Notes: a model not told the origin generated them from the letters alone. 64,000 nt of DNA from Musa acuminata AAA Group (GCF_036884655.1 NC_088342.1:30843001-30907000); one strand, 5' to 3'; counted from the first letter of the stretch, positions 35,066 to 46,948 are shown. Made by a program: numbers and translations.

Positions 35066-35806
35066 AGGACTACTAGATAATAATAATAATAGTTAATTAA
35101 ACCTTTTGATTAACTAATTTTTTTTGAAATTAGGGACATATAGGAATTTTTTGAATTACGAGGGGTAGTTTTGTAATTTAGATAAAAGGACAGAATTCAG
35201 AATTTCTAAAATTTTCGAGGGGCAAAACTATCTTTTGCCCAAAAAAAGAAAACTCTACTTCCCCTTACGACGGTCGCAACTCTTGTGGCTGCCGCCTCCC
35301 TACTACCAGCGATAGTGCGACGGCTACAACCCTTGCAGTTGTCGCCTTGCATGCAAGCGTTGCCTCGCGTGCATGCGGCCGCTAGTGCGACGCTAGTGCG
35401 GCGACCACACCCTATTGTGGCAGCCGCCTTATACACATAGGCGGTTGCTGCCTTGCGTGCAGTCGACTACCACGCGCAAGGCGGTTAGCTCGTAGGCGAC
35501 TTGCCGATGAGTTAGTGCCACCAGATGGCGCCGCCTTTGCCTGCGTGTAGCCTGCGCACATGCGGGCAGGCTGCGGCCTTGGCATGTAGGTAGCCTGCCA
35601 ACGGGTGCCCTACTCGCAGGCACCACTGGCCATCGCCATGCAAGTGGCGGCCAAGGTTGCAAGTAGCCCTTTTTGTCGCTTTGCGAGGGCAGCAATAGTT
35701 GTTGTTACTTTTTTCTTTTGTATTTTCATCAACTATTTTGTCATCAAAAGTTTTTCTAAAACACAACACATGTAGTTCAAAATCAATCTATTGTATGAAC
35801 AACCTG
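35066..35806 (-). other. Leader of A2, primer-site-proximal part
   Basis: Non-coding. A GC-rich block at 35240-35690 contains GCGACGGCTGC/GGCAGCCGCC-type repeats and gives spurious Ala/Gly/Arg frames. It corresponds to the still more GC-rich block at 37800-38270 in A3. Confidence 0.65.
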
Positions 35807-35818
35807 GCTCTGATACCA
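35807..35818 (-). promoter_or_regulatory. Primer-binding site of A2
   Basis: The minus strand reads TGGTATCAGAGC one base inside the LTR end CCCTACA. It is the tRNA-Met type and fixes the orientation of A2. Confidence 0.85.
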
Positions 35819-35819
35819 C

Positions 35820-36070
35820 TGTAGGGAATTCTAGGGCGACATCATATACTCAGCGGAAGAACATAAAATAAAATCCATAAATTTTTCATAAATTGTGTTC
35901 ATCATCATATGAAGATTGGTGCATAAAATCTGTAAAATCGATAAATTACATATACGAAAGATTATGTTTTACCTAGAGAGATCGTGTATCCCTAAATCCT
36001 TGCAAATCTATAGAAGAGAATGAAGGAGGTCAAGCGTCCTCCTCTCTAGTGGTGATCCACACAGCAGGGC
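35820..36070 (-). repeat. 5' LTR of A2, piece 1 (inner end)
   Basis: It starts, on the plus strand, TGTAGGGAATTCTAGGGCGACATC, the complement of the LTR end. It stops at the A3 insertion (AGGGC at 36066-36070). Confidence 0.85.
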
Positions 36071-37674
36071 TACTAGTCATAGGTGCCCAGCAAGCCAATC
36101 ACGTGAGTGATGGCACGTGTGACTTGACACAGAATCCTTTTGCTTATTATATTTTGACATATATCACTTTATAACTATTGCATATGTGCATATATATATT
36201 GTGATGTCCTTGGATTTGTGCAATGGGAATCAGATCGTGATGAGATCATGAAAATGAGATCGATTCACCTTTAAACACATATCCTAAATAATCCCAGTCA
36301 TAGGTTACTAGAGAGGGACATCATGATAATCGGACAGACTGGTGTGTTGTATACCAGTCCATATGATGGAGCAGCTGGTCTCATAGCTGCTCGTGTAGGG
36401 ACACTAGGGATACAGTACAGGTGCTCATTGGAGAATGAGTTCACTGATTGATCCGCTTACGGAATGCTGGATGGTTGATGATGCCTTATTGTCAGACAGC
36501 GACTCCGTAGTCCTAGTGGTATATCTAGTCCTTAGACTTGAGACACCAAGGATGTCCTGTATGAGTGCTCCACTCTTTGATACTAGACTTGTAGGTTTGG
36601 CTATCCCAGATCTAGTACAGCTGGTCATTGGGAGTGGTAGTCGACCTTACGAGGGCTATTGAGTAACGATAGAGGATCATCCACTCTCGGCGTCATGAGA
36701 GGAATATCCCATGTGTTCTTGCTTAGACAAATCCCTAGCCAGGGTCATTCAGGTTGAGAGAGAAAGAGTTCTCCGGGAGAATTCGATTAGAGCAAGACTC
36801 GAGTAGAAACCGTATGGGTCTGACAGCACTATGCTCGATATACGGTCTTTGGGATATTAGATGGATGAGGGACTATAGGTACACGGTAACTGAGGACAGA
36901 CAGGTCCAAAGGATTGGATTTCCATGTATCGTCTGGGGACTACGACGTAGTGGCCTAGTACGCCCGTAGTCGATGAGTCGAGTGAATTATTACAAAGATA
37001 ATAATTCACTGAGTTAGAAGGAGTTCTGACAGGTATGACTCACGGCCAGCTAGATATTGAGCCTAGAGGGTCACACACATATAGTAGGCATTGCGATGAG
37101 TAGAGGTTCGGATATGAGATATCCGATGGAGCCCTTGTCTTATTGGATATCCAATAAGCCCCTGAATTATTGGATCCCATGGACGAGATCCAATAAGAGC
37201 CCATGATAGATTATTGGATAGAGATCCACTAATCTAAAAGGCTTGGGTTATTGGATGCAGATCCAATACCCACTAGGGGAGGATCCATTAGGGTTTGACA
37301 GGGGACCTCTATAAATAGGAGGGATTCAGAGCCTCATAGGTTAGAGCCTTTGCTTGCCTCTCCTATTCTCCTTCCCCTCTCCACCTCAGAGCAGGCCTAG
37401 AGTTTTGAGGAGTGTCGTCGCAGTCCTGCTGTGTGGATCACCGCTAGAGACGAGGACGCTTGACCTCCTTTTCCCTCTCCTAAGGATCTGCAAGGAAACA
37501 GGGATATACGATCTCCCTAGGTTATACAATCTATTCTATACGTAGTTTTTCAGTTTTACGGATTTTGCACACCAATCTTCGCATGACCACGAACATCTCT
37601 TTGGGAATCGGGGATTTTTGTTTTCTTGTTCTTCCGCTGCGCATGTGATGTCGCCCCCAAAGATTTTCCCAAGA
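36071..37674 (+). repeat. 5' LTR of A3 (1604 bp)
   Basis: TACTAGTCATAGG...GATTTTCCCAAGA. The upstream region (37140-37275) holds repeated ATTGGAT/ATCCAAT motifs, including the perfect palindrome ATTGGATATCCAAT. The TATA box is TATAAATAGG at 37311-37320. A short TA-rich tract lies at 36186-36200. Confidence 0.9.
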
Positions 37675-37675
37675 G

Positions 37676-37688
37676 TGGTATCAAAGCC
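37676..37688 (+). promoter_or_regulatory. Primer-binding site of A3
   Basis: TGGTATCAAAGCC one base inside the LTR. It is the tRNA-Met type with one change (A for G) from the A2 site. Confidence 0.8.
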
Positions 37689-39560
37689 AAGTTGTTCGTG
37701 CGATAGATTGGTTTTGAACTACGTGTGTTGTGTTTTGAAGAAACTTTTGACGTCAAAATTGTTGACGCAATAGCGAGAAAGGGCAGCAACAGTTGCTGCC
37801 CTCGATCTACGTGCGTGCAGCGCAGCTACAAGCAGGCAGCACAGGGGCTACGTCCGCAGTAGTCGGCCGGTGCCCTGCTTGCAGCAGGCTTACGACTGGA
37901 GGGGTTGGCAACCCACGGGCAGAGGCACCTACGGTCGCTTCTCCCATGTGGTGAGGCACCGTAGGGCAGCGGCACGCCGCTGCCGCCGCAGCTCCCGCGG
38001 GCGAAACCCCCCCGCAGGGACGGTTTCCCGGGGGGATAGCACCGACTGCGAGCATTGCCCCGCGGGCAAAACTGCTCGCGGAGGCGGCTGCGCCCGCAGG
38101 GGTAGCACCGCCTGCGGGTGCTGCCCCGCGGGCTGAATCGCCCGCGGGGGCGCCCACCTACAGGGGCAATGCCGCCAGCGGGCGTGTCGCCCGCAGGTGA
38201 GGGCAGCGCCCCGCCCTCCGCCGTATAGACTGCTGCCGGTAGGGTGGTGGCGGCGGTAGCAGCAGCAACGAAGAGGGAGAGGGGCTTAGGGTTTTTTGTG
38301 CAAAAAGGTAGTTTTGCCCTTATGAATTTGAGAAATTTCAATTTATGTCTTTTGTCCAAATTATGAAAATACTCCTATGAATTCAAAAATTCCCTATATA
38401 TCCCTGATTTCATAAAATACTAATTAATTAAAAGATTTAGTTGATTATTATTTTTATCATTATCTAGTAGTCCTATATGATGATGATTATTTATACATGT
38501 GATGTATGATGTGTGGACGGATGATCATGGACCGTGTGATATGTGTACTTGTGATTATTATTATTGGGGTCTGTGAGCCTCCATTATATTTTCCATTTAT
38601 TGTCGGGCCTGCGTGCCTATGATTAAGTTGTAATCACATGAGGAGGCGCAGTGGGAGCGTGGATGTGATAGCGGGACCCATGAGACGGACGATCGCGATG
38701 CATGAAGATACATCGAGATGTCGACGGAACCGACGAGGACGAGATGGACGATCACAGGGAATGGAGATGCACCATTGCACATATAGATCTTGATGTGAGT
38801 GATTAGGCCTACTGGCTCGGGCCTAATCACATTAGGTTGTGGTCCATGATCATCTGGTGTGATTGCTTATACACATACTAGATATGTATATATATTTGCT
38901 TGCGATGTAGATATATATTAAATATGTATATGTGTGACATGTCATATTAGGAGACTAAATCATAGAAACATCTCTCTCGATAATATTAAGTCGGTAAACG
39001 TGAGACAATTAGATTGACCCACGTGGCCTTCCATCGTTATAAGTAGGAACCGATTCCCGGTGTAGGTTGAGTTGGTCGAGTCCCTTGAGACTCACCTATA
39101 TCGCGATTCGCTATCTTTCTTACGACATAGAGATGTCATTGGTGACCTGAGGACATGGTATGCTTGGTCAAGTCCCTCGAGGGTATACAATCAAATCAGA
39201 CTCATCTTGTAACGAAGGTGTTGACTTAACCGAGCATCATGGTTAGTCGAGTCCCTCGAGACCATGGTGATTCGGAGGTCGAACAGGACGGGAATCACAA
39301 GGAGTTGTGATCGGCAAGAGTTGCCTACCTTTTAGGCTTAGTGTGATTGGTCGAGTCCCTCGAGGTTACACTAAGACGCTGATTGGATCCTGATCCCCAC
39401 TAGAAGTCTGTCGGAGACTTTTGTTTCACGTGCTGAGAGTGTCGCGTGACTCATTAGTAAAATAGTGGGAGCATATTAAGATAGACGTCCATATCTTGAT
39501 AGTTTATTTCTTGCAAAATCTGCATGTTATTCATTTCTGCTGCATCTTTATTTTTAGAAA
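37689..39560 (+). other. Leader (5' UTR) of A3
   Basis: Non-coding. At 37800-38270 it is extremely GC-rich, with GCCCGCGGG/CCCGCGGGC inverted motifs that give spurious Ala/Gly-rich frames on both strands. At 39070-39365 four boxes of the type GGTCGAGTCCCTCGAGG (near 39074, 39165, 39245 and 39350) recur at 80-105 bp spacing, each with the CTCGAG palindrome or a one-base variant. These are candidates for RNA structure or packaging. Confidence 0.65.
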
Positions 39561-40365
39561 ATGTCGCTTTCAAATCCCTTACGTGGCATACTTGATGTCA
39601 ACCACCTCACTGGTTCAAATTATACGGATTGGCTCCATAACTTAAGAATTGTTCTCACGGCGAAGAAAATCGTGTACGTCCTTGATACAGTGATACCTAC
39701 GCCCGAAGAAGGGGCAAGCGAGGATGAGATTGCTCGCTACGTGAAGTATATTAATGACTCCACTCTTGCTCAGTGCTATATGTTGGGCTCTATGACTCTT
39801 GAGTTACAGAGACAACATGAAAAGATGGATGCCAGATCCATTCTCCTACATGTCTGCAAATTGTTTGAGGAACAGGGAAGGACTCAATGATATGAGATAT
39901 CCAAGAGCCTCTTCCGCGCTAGGATGATTGAGGGGACACCGGTTCAGAACCATGTCCTAAAGATGATTGAGTGGATAGAGAAACTCACAGGTCTAGGAAT
40001 GGTCCTAGAGGATAACTTGTGTGTGGACATTATGCTTCAGTCCCTACTAGATTCCTTTTCACATTTCATAATGAATTTTAATATGAACAAGCTTGAGGTA
40101 ACTCTCCCAGAGCTCCTCAATACGTTGAGGGAGGTAGAGAGTACTGTAAAGAAAGAGAAGCCAGTTCTCTACACTGGTGAGATCAGAAAGAAATGGAAAA
40201 CAGAAAGGTCCCTTAAGAAGGAAAAGGGCAAGGGTAGACTAGGTAGGTAAAACAAAGGTTGGTAAGAAAGACCCAGCAAAGGACAAAGGCCAGTGCTTCC
40301 ACTGTGGTAAAGATGGGCACTGGAAGAGGAACTACAAAGAGTACCTTATAGAGAGGGAGAAATAG
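39561..40365 (+). pseudogene. Angela-like Gag, element A3 (broken)
   Basis: It starts MSLSNPLRGILDVNHLTGSN, which resembles BARE/Angela Gag. Open segments are 39561-39887 (DWLHNLRIVL, YVKYINDSTLAQCYML) and 39924-40250 (VQNHVLKMIEWIEKL, FNMNKLEVTLPELLNTLREVE). A TGA at 39888-39890 interrupts TQ.YEISK, and a frameshift lies near 40240. The zinc knuckle at 40294-40335 reads [14 protein letters not shown]: the last ligand is Tyr. The frame ends TAG at 40363-40365, and the same frame then continues into protease-like sequence. Confidence 0.88.
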
Positions 40366-43227
40366 AAGCTTGGAGAAGCTTCAGGTACATTCATGATCAA
40401 TCTCCAATTGTCAGATTTTTGTGATAGTGCATTGGTATTGGATACCAGTATTGCTTATCACATCTACAATTTATTGTAAATTCTAGCAAAGCCGAGAGGA
40501 GATTGGCAAGAGGAATATTGCATAAAGGTTTGTTTATGCTAGACACTACTCCACATATCATGAATGTAAGTGTGTCTAAGAGGAAACGAGATGAGGTGAA
40601 TAGTGCATACATATGGCATTGTAGGCTAGGTCACATCCATGAGTGAATGATTCAAAAGTTGCTAAATGATGGATATCTAGATCCATTCGACTATGAGTCA
40701 TATACAACTTGCGAGCCTTGCTTTCATGAAAAACTGACCAACTCTCCGTTTAGTGGAACTAGAGAGAGAGCCATTGAGCTGTTGGAACTCATACATAGTG
40801 ATGTATGTGGACCCATGTCAACTCATGCCATTGGTGGTTACTCCTACTTCATTACCTTTACTGATGATTTCTTAAGGTATGGATATGTGTACTTAATGAA
40901 GTCCAAGTCTGAGGCCTTTGAGAAATTCAGAGAGTATAAGAATGAGGTGGAGAACCAGACTGGAAAGAGTATCAAAACTCTTCGATCAGATCGAGGAGGT
41001 GAGTACTTAAGTACAGAGATTACTCAGTTCCTCAAGGACCATGGGATATTATCCCAATGGACACCTCCTTATACACCTCAACTCAATGGTGTCTCTGGAA
41101 GGAGGAATCGTACGCTATTAGAAATGGTACGGTCCATGATGAGTTTCACTGACCTACCCATCTCATTCTGGGGATATGCCCTAGAAACCGCAACTTACCT
41201 TCTGAACAGAGTTCCAACTAAGTCGGTAGTGTCTACACCATATGAGATATGGAAAGGGAAGAAGCCTGATCTTAAGGTTGTTAAGATTTGGGACTGCCCT
41301 GCCCATGTTAAAAGACATAACCCCGATAAGTTAGAATCAAGGATAGAGTGATGCAAATTTGTGGGATACCCCAAGGAAACTTGTGGGTATTATTTCTATC
41401 ATCTCGAGGACCAAAAGGGTTGTAGCTAAGAGAGCAGTGTTCCTTGAGAAGGAATACATTCTTGGCGGAGATAGTGGGAGAATGATAGAGTTGAGCGAGG
41501 TTGGAGAACCAAGCTCAAGCACCACTCTACAGCCCGAGTCTGTTCAGGTACCTAATACACAAATTTCAACTTTTCGTAGGTCTGATAGAGTATCCCATCC
41601 TCCTGAGAGATATGTGGGACATATTAGAGGATAGGATGTTGAGGATATTGATTCTCAGACCTACGAGGAGGCTATTATGAGTATAGACTCCGGGAAATAG
41701 CAAGAAGCTATGAATTCTGAGATGGATTCTATGTACTCCAACAAGGTTTGGAACCTAGTTGATGCGTCCAAAGGTATTGTACCTATCTATTGCAAGTGGG
41801 TCTTTAAGAAAAAGATCGGAGTAGATGGAAAGGTAGAGATCTATAAAGCAAAGCTAGTGGCTAAGGGGTATCGTCAAAGGCAAGGTGTTGACTATGACGA
41901 AACCTTCTCACCCGTAGCAATGCTGAAATCCATCAGAATTCTATTGGCTATTGCAGCATACTATGATTATGAGATCTTGAAGATGGATGTGAAAATCACA
42001 TTCCTCAATGGGAACCTCGAGGAGGAGGTGTATATGATGTAACCTGAGGGATTCGTGTCCAAGAACTACTCAGATAAGGTGTGTAGGTTGTTTAGATCCA
42101 TTTATGGACTAAAGCAAGCTTCTCGAAGTTGGAACATAAGATTTGATAAGGCAATAAGATCTTATGACTTCGTTAAGAACGAAGATGAGTCTTGTGTGTA
42201 CAGGAAGGTAAGTGGGAGCGCTATCACCTTTTTGGTGTTATATGTGGATGACATCCTGATCATTGGGAATGACGTAGGAATGCTATCCACAGTAAAGACT
42301 TGGTTATCTAGACACTTCTCCATGAAGGACTTAGGGGAAGCATCCTATATCTTGGAGATTCGAATCTATAGAGATAGATCCAAGAGGATGCTTGACTTGT
42401 CCCAGTCCAAGTACATAGAAACCATTGTCAAAAGGTTTGGCATGAAAAATTCCCAGAGAGGTCTCATACCGATGAGACATGGGATATCGCTTTCTACGAG
42501 TATGTCCCCAAAGACTCTAGAAGAAAGGGCGAACATATATATTATACCTTATGCCTCAACAATAGGGTCTATCATGTATGTCATGCTATGTACTAGGCCT
42601 GATATAGTGCTTGCTCTGAGTGTCACGAGCAGGTATCAGGCGGATCCAGGCTTGGAGCACTGGAAAGCAGTAAAGTGTATCCTTAAGTACTTGAGAAGGA
42701 CTAAGTATCTTTTACTAGTATATGGAGGTAGTAGCCTTAAGGTTGAAGGCTACACAGACTCAAGTTTTCAGTCTGATGTCGATGATAGCAAGTCAAATTC
42801 GGGGTATGTGTACACCTTGAATGGAGGAGCAGCGTGCTGGAAGAGTTCTAAGCAAGATACTATTGCTGGTTCGACCATAGAGATGGAGTACATTGCTGTA
42901 TCAGATGCAGCAAAGGAGGGAGTCTGGTTGAAGAAGTTCATCACAGATTTGGGAGTCGTGTCGGGTAGCGAGGAGTCGATCTCCTTATATTGTGACAATA
43001 CTGGGGCGATTGCTCAAGCGAAGGAACCTAGGTCTCATCAGAAATCTAAGCATGTTCTGAGGAGGTTCCACCTTATCAGAGACATCGTAACCGGAGGAGA
43101 TGTAGCAATGGAAAGAGTTCCATCCGAAGATAACATTGCAGATCCACTGACAAAACCGTTGTCTGATTTTATCTTTGAGCGTCACAAGGGTCTGATGGGG
43201 ATCAGACACATAGGTGATTGGCTTTAG
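40366..43227 (+). pseudogene. Angela-like pol (protease remnant, integrase, RT, RNase H), element A3
   Basis: Protease is reduced to VLDTSIAYHI near 40435 and then deleted. Integrase shows HCRLGH, YESYTTCEPC, HSDVCGPM (first Asp), LRSDRGGEYLS (second Asp) and a degraded GVSGRRNR where the catalytic Glu is Gly. RT begins about 41710 (NKVWNLVD, CKWVFKKKIG, KAKLVAKGY), with TFLNGNLEEEVYM, YGLKQASRSWN and catalytic LYVDDILIIGND. RNase H at about 42720-43190 has YTDSSFQSD, KSNSGYVYTL, STIEMEYIA and LYCDNTGAI. The longest intact part is 42055-43227 (390 residues). Stops are at about 40646, 41349, 41632, 41698 and 42040; a two-base deletion lies near 41420. The integrase-before-RT order places it in copia. 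Confidence 0.92.
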
Positions 43228-43241
43228 GTCAAGTGAGAGAT

Positions 43242-44847
43242 TGCTAGTCATAGGTGCCCAACAAGCCAATCACGTAAGTGATGACACGTGTGACTTAATA
43301 CAGAATCCTTTTGCTTATTATAATTTGGCATATATCACTTTATGACTATTGCTTATGTGCATATATATATATATTGTGATGTCCTTGGATTTATCCAATG
43401 GGAATCGGATCGTGATGAGATCACGAAAATGAGATCGATTCACCTTTAAACACATATCCTAAATAATTCCGGTCATAGGTTACTCGAGAGGGACATCGTG
43501 ATAATCGGACAGACTGGTGTGCTGTATACCCATCCATATGATGGAGCAGTTGGTCTCATAGCTGCTCGTGTAGGGACACTAGGGATACAATACAGGTGCT
43601 CATTGGAGAATGAGTTCACTGATTGATCCGCTTACGGAATGTTGGATGGTTGATGATGCCTTGTTGTCAGACAGCGATTTCGTAGTCCTAGTGATATATT
43701 TGGTCCTTAGACTTGAGACACCAAGGATGTCTTGTATGAGTGCTCCACTCTTTGATACCAGACTTATAGGTTTGGCTATCCCAGATCTAGTACAGTTGGT
43801 CATTGGGAGTGGTAGTCGACCTTACGAGGGCTATTGAGTGTCGATAGAGGATCATCCACTCTCGGCGTCATGAGAGGAATATCCCATGTGTTCTTGCTCA
43901 GACAAATCCCTAGCCAGGGTCACTCGGGTTGAGAAAGAAAGAGTTCTCCGGGAGAATCCGATTAGAGCGAGACTCGAGTAGAAACCATATGGGTCTGATA
44001 GCACTATGCTCGATATACGGTCTCTAGGATATTAGATGGATGAGGGACTATAGGTACACGGTAACTGAGGACAGACATGTCCAAAGGATTGGATTCCCCT
44101 GTATCGTCTGGGGACTACGATGTAGTGGCCTAGTACGTCCGTAGTCGATGAGTCGAGTGAATTATTACAAAGATAATAATTCACTGAGTTAGAAGGAGTT
44201 CTGACAGGTATGACTCACGGCCAGCTCGATATTGGGCCTAGAGGGTCACACACATATGGTAGGCATTGCGATGAGTAGAGGTTTGGGTATGAGATATCCG
44301 ACGGAGCCCTTGTCTTATTGGATACCCAATGAGCCCCTGAATTATTGGATCCCATGGACGAGATCCAATAAGAGCCCATGAGAGATTATTGGATAGAGAT
44401 CCACTAATCTAAAAGGCTTGGGTTATTGGATGCAGATCCAATACCCACTAGGGGAGGATCCATTAGGGTTTGACAGGGGACCTCTATAAATAGGAGGGAT
44501 TCAGAGCCTCATAGACTAGAGCCTTTGCTTGCCTCTCCTATTCTCCTTCCCCTCTCCACCTCAGAGTAGGTCTGGAGTTTTGAGGAGCGTCGTCAGAGAC
44601 CTGCTGTGTGGATCACCACTAGAGAGGAGGACGCTTGACCTCCTTCACTCTCTCCTAAGGATCTACAAGGAAATAGGGATATACGATCTCCCTAGGTTAC
44701 ACAATCTATTCTATACGCAGTTTTCAGTTTCACGGATTTTGCGCACCAATCTTCGTACGACGACGAACATTTCTTTGGGAATTGGAGATTTTGTTTTCTT
44801 GTTCTTCTGCTGCGCATGTGATGTCGCCCCCAAAGATTTTCCCAACA
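43242..44847 (+). repeat. 3' LTR of A3 (1606 bp)
   Basis: TGCTAGTCATAGG...TTTTCCCAACA, collinear with 36071-37674. The preceding AAGTGAGAGA (43231-43240) is the polypurine tract. The TATA box TATAAATA is at 44485-44492. Scattered substitutions distinguish it from the 5' LTR. Confidence 0.92.
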
Positions 44848-45029
44848 AGGGCTACGATGATGCTCCTCAAATCTCTTAGCTTACTATCTGAGGAGGAGAA
44901 GTGGAGAGGAGAATAAGAGACGACAACTAAGAGAAGCTCTAGCATATAAACCTTTCCTCCTATTTATAGAGGCCCATTATTAACTTAACCCTAATGGATC
45001 CTGCCTTATTGAGTATTGGATCTCCAACC
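44848..45029 (-). repeat. 5' LTR of A2, piece 2
   Basis: It resumes with the duplicated AGGGC and continues as the complement of the TATA-proximal LTR region (TTTATAGAGGCCC at about 44974). It stops at the element B insertion (CAACC at 45025-45029). Confidence 0.85.
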
Positions 45030-46933
45030 TGTTAGGATCGAGAGCACTAAGAGGGGGGGGGGGGGGGGGGGTGAATTAGTGCAGCGGAAAACTTATAGCG
45101 ATTTAAAACCAAAAGCCGCGTTCGTTCAATAAAAACTATTATGATGCAAAAGCTAATTCTCAGTTTGTATCTAAGCGCAGTTTGCGTCTAAGCGCAGATT
45201 GCGTCTAAGCGCAGTTTGCGTCTAAACACAGTTTGCGTTTAAGCGCAGTTTGCGTCTAAGCGCAGTTTGCGTCTAAACGCAGATTTACGTCTAAACGCAG
45301 TTTTACGTCTAAACGTAGATTTACGTCTAAACGCAGTTTTACGTCTAAACGCAGATTTACGTCTAAACTCAGTTTACGTCTAAAAACGTCTAAGCACAGT
45401 TTGAGCAGTTTTACGTCTAAACACAATTTTACGTCTAAACGCAGATTTACGTCTAAACGCAGTTTTAAAGGGAGCTGAACTTTAGAAACTCGTTCGTAAA
45501 AGCGCAGAAGACAGTTTTGCAGAATCAAGGCGTAAACGTAAACTGCAATGTAAATATCGTACGAAAACACTAGTATACGTTTGAAAACAGATTCGGACAG
45601 ATCAGCACTTAAAAGCTTGTTCGTGAAGGCGTAGAAGACAGTTTTGCAGAATTAAAACGTAAACGTAAACTGTAATGTAAATATCGTACGAAAACACCGA
45701 TTTACGTCTGAATGCAGATTCGGAAAGAACAGCACTTAGAACTTGTTCGTAAAAGCGCAGAGAGCAGTAGTTATGAAGGAGGTTTGCAGTAATGATAAAG
45801 TGCTCAAAATAAACGCAAACCAGAGATTTAGAGTGGTTCGGTCAGTCTTGACCTACTCCACTTTTGGCTTCCTCCACCGACGAGGTCACCGACGTCAACT
45901 AGGGGCCTTCCTTCAATAGGCGAAGGCCAACTGCCCTTTTACAGTTTCTCTCCTTTTGACAGGCTCAGGAGACAACCTTTACAGACCTTTCTCTCCTCAC
46001 TTTACAACTTAAAACTTGAAGAACAGAAGGAGGAGACTTAAAGGCTTTACAACACTTTTGAGCTCTTAGAATCACAGAAAAGATCAAGATTTCGGTGTAG
46101 GTCTGTATCTTTTCAGTGCTGAATGGGTGGGGTATTTATAGGCCCCAACCCAATTCAAATTTGGAGCTCAAAACGATCAAATCCCGGAATTCTGGGATCA
46201 GGCGGTTGCACCTCTTGACTGGAGAGGTTGCACCGCCTGGCAGAGCTCGAAGACCGAGCTCAGGCGGTGCCACCTCCCTGACAGTCTTACTCGAAGACTG
46301 AGCTCAGGCGGTGCCACCTCCCGGCTGGGGAGGTTGCACCGCCCAGTCTCGCTGGGAGGCTTAGCCCAGGCGGTGCCACCTCCTGGCCTGGGCGGTTGCA
46401 CCTCCTGGTGCAATCAGGGTCCGAATGGTTCATTCCATTCGGCCCAATTTCAGTCTTTCAGGGGCCCAATTGCCCCAAGATTAAGCCAATGGGATCACCT
46501 CCCATTTTCCAACTTAATCAACGTGCTAACTACGATTAAATCTAAGACAACTTCTGCAGCTTTGCTTCGGTGCGTCAATCGCTTCTTCCGGCATGTTTCC
46601 GGCGAACTTCCGTCGATCATCCGATAAACCCTCGGTGATGCTCCTGCGGACTTCCGGCAAACTCCTAGACTTTGCGACGATCCACTTGGCAAGTTCCGAC
46701 GAGCTTCGCTTGGCAAGCTTCTGGACTTCTCGGATCTGTTCTCGCAGAACCTCCGACGACCGTCCGAACTTCCGTCGAACTCTCGAACTCCCAATGTGAT
46801 CATGAACTTGACTCCGACGCAACTCCTGCTGCTTGTCTAACTTTCATCGTAGTTAATCCTGCACACTTATCTCAACACATAGATTAGACAACAAATGACA
46901 ATTGACTTCATCATCAAAATCCGAGATTCAACA
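45030..46933 (-). repeat. 3' LTR of element B (1904 bp)
   Basis: On the minus strand TGTTGAATCTCGG...CGATCCTAACA. Parts are a GC hairpin array at 46199-46410, a TATA box (complement of TATTTATA, 46133-46140), a 17-18 bp minisatellite at about 45165-45475, and a 19-base G tract at 45053-45071. The GC array is shorter than in the other LTR. Confidence 0.92.
45165..45475. repeat. 17-18 bp minisatellite in the B LTR (TTTACGTCTAAACGCAGA units)
   Basis: About 16 tandem units alternate between GCAGTTTGCGTCTAAGC and GCAGATTTACGTCTAAAC forms. Read on the minus strand it gives spurious LRLDVKL/NLRLDV repeats. The counterpart in the other LTR is at 51590-51880. Elements C and D have only one or two unit-like motifs (GATTTACGTCTAAA...CAGATTCG), so B's array is an expansion. 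Confidence 0.85.
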
Positions 46934-46948
46934 ATCTCCCCCTTTTTG
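46934..46948 (-). promoter_or_regulatory. Polypurine tract of element B
   Basis: The minus strand reads CAAAAAGGGGGAGAT directly before the 3' LTR. A second tract (complement of 47451-47462, AAAGGGGGAGAA) lies about 517 bases upstream. Confidence 0.7.

Larger units (their letters stand above)
36071..44847 (+). mobile_element. Angela-like copia element A3, full length, inactivated
   Basis: 8777 bp with two 1.6 kb LTRs, a tRNA-Met-type primer site, a 1.9 kb leader, gag and pol, and 5-bp target duplication AGGGC (36066-36070 and 44848-44852). It is inserted in the opposite orientation into the 5' LTR of its relative A2. The first dinucleotide of the 5' LTR is TA instead of TG. Gag and pol carry stops and at least one frameshift each, and most of protease is deleted. 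Confidence 0.92.

Noticed and set aside
36435..36662. Recurrent 60-75 residue frame in Angela-like LTRs (also at 21381-21590, 43610-43837, 53937-54128)
   Set aside because: It is LTR sequence conserved as DNA between copies; lengths and stops vary, and no plant element protein is expected in the LTR.
37807..38359. Ala/Gly/Arg-rich frames on both strands of the A3 leader
   Set aside because: GC-rich repeats lack stops by composition; the region lies between primer site and gag and is not conserved as protein in A2.
45256..45570. A frame made of LRLDVKL/NLRLDV repeats (also at 51685-51981)
   Set aside because: It is the 17-18 bp LTR minisatellite read in frame; the period is not a multiple that would be kept by coding selection, and the array lies in an LTR.
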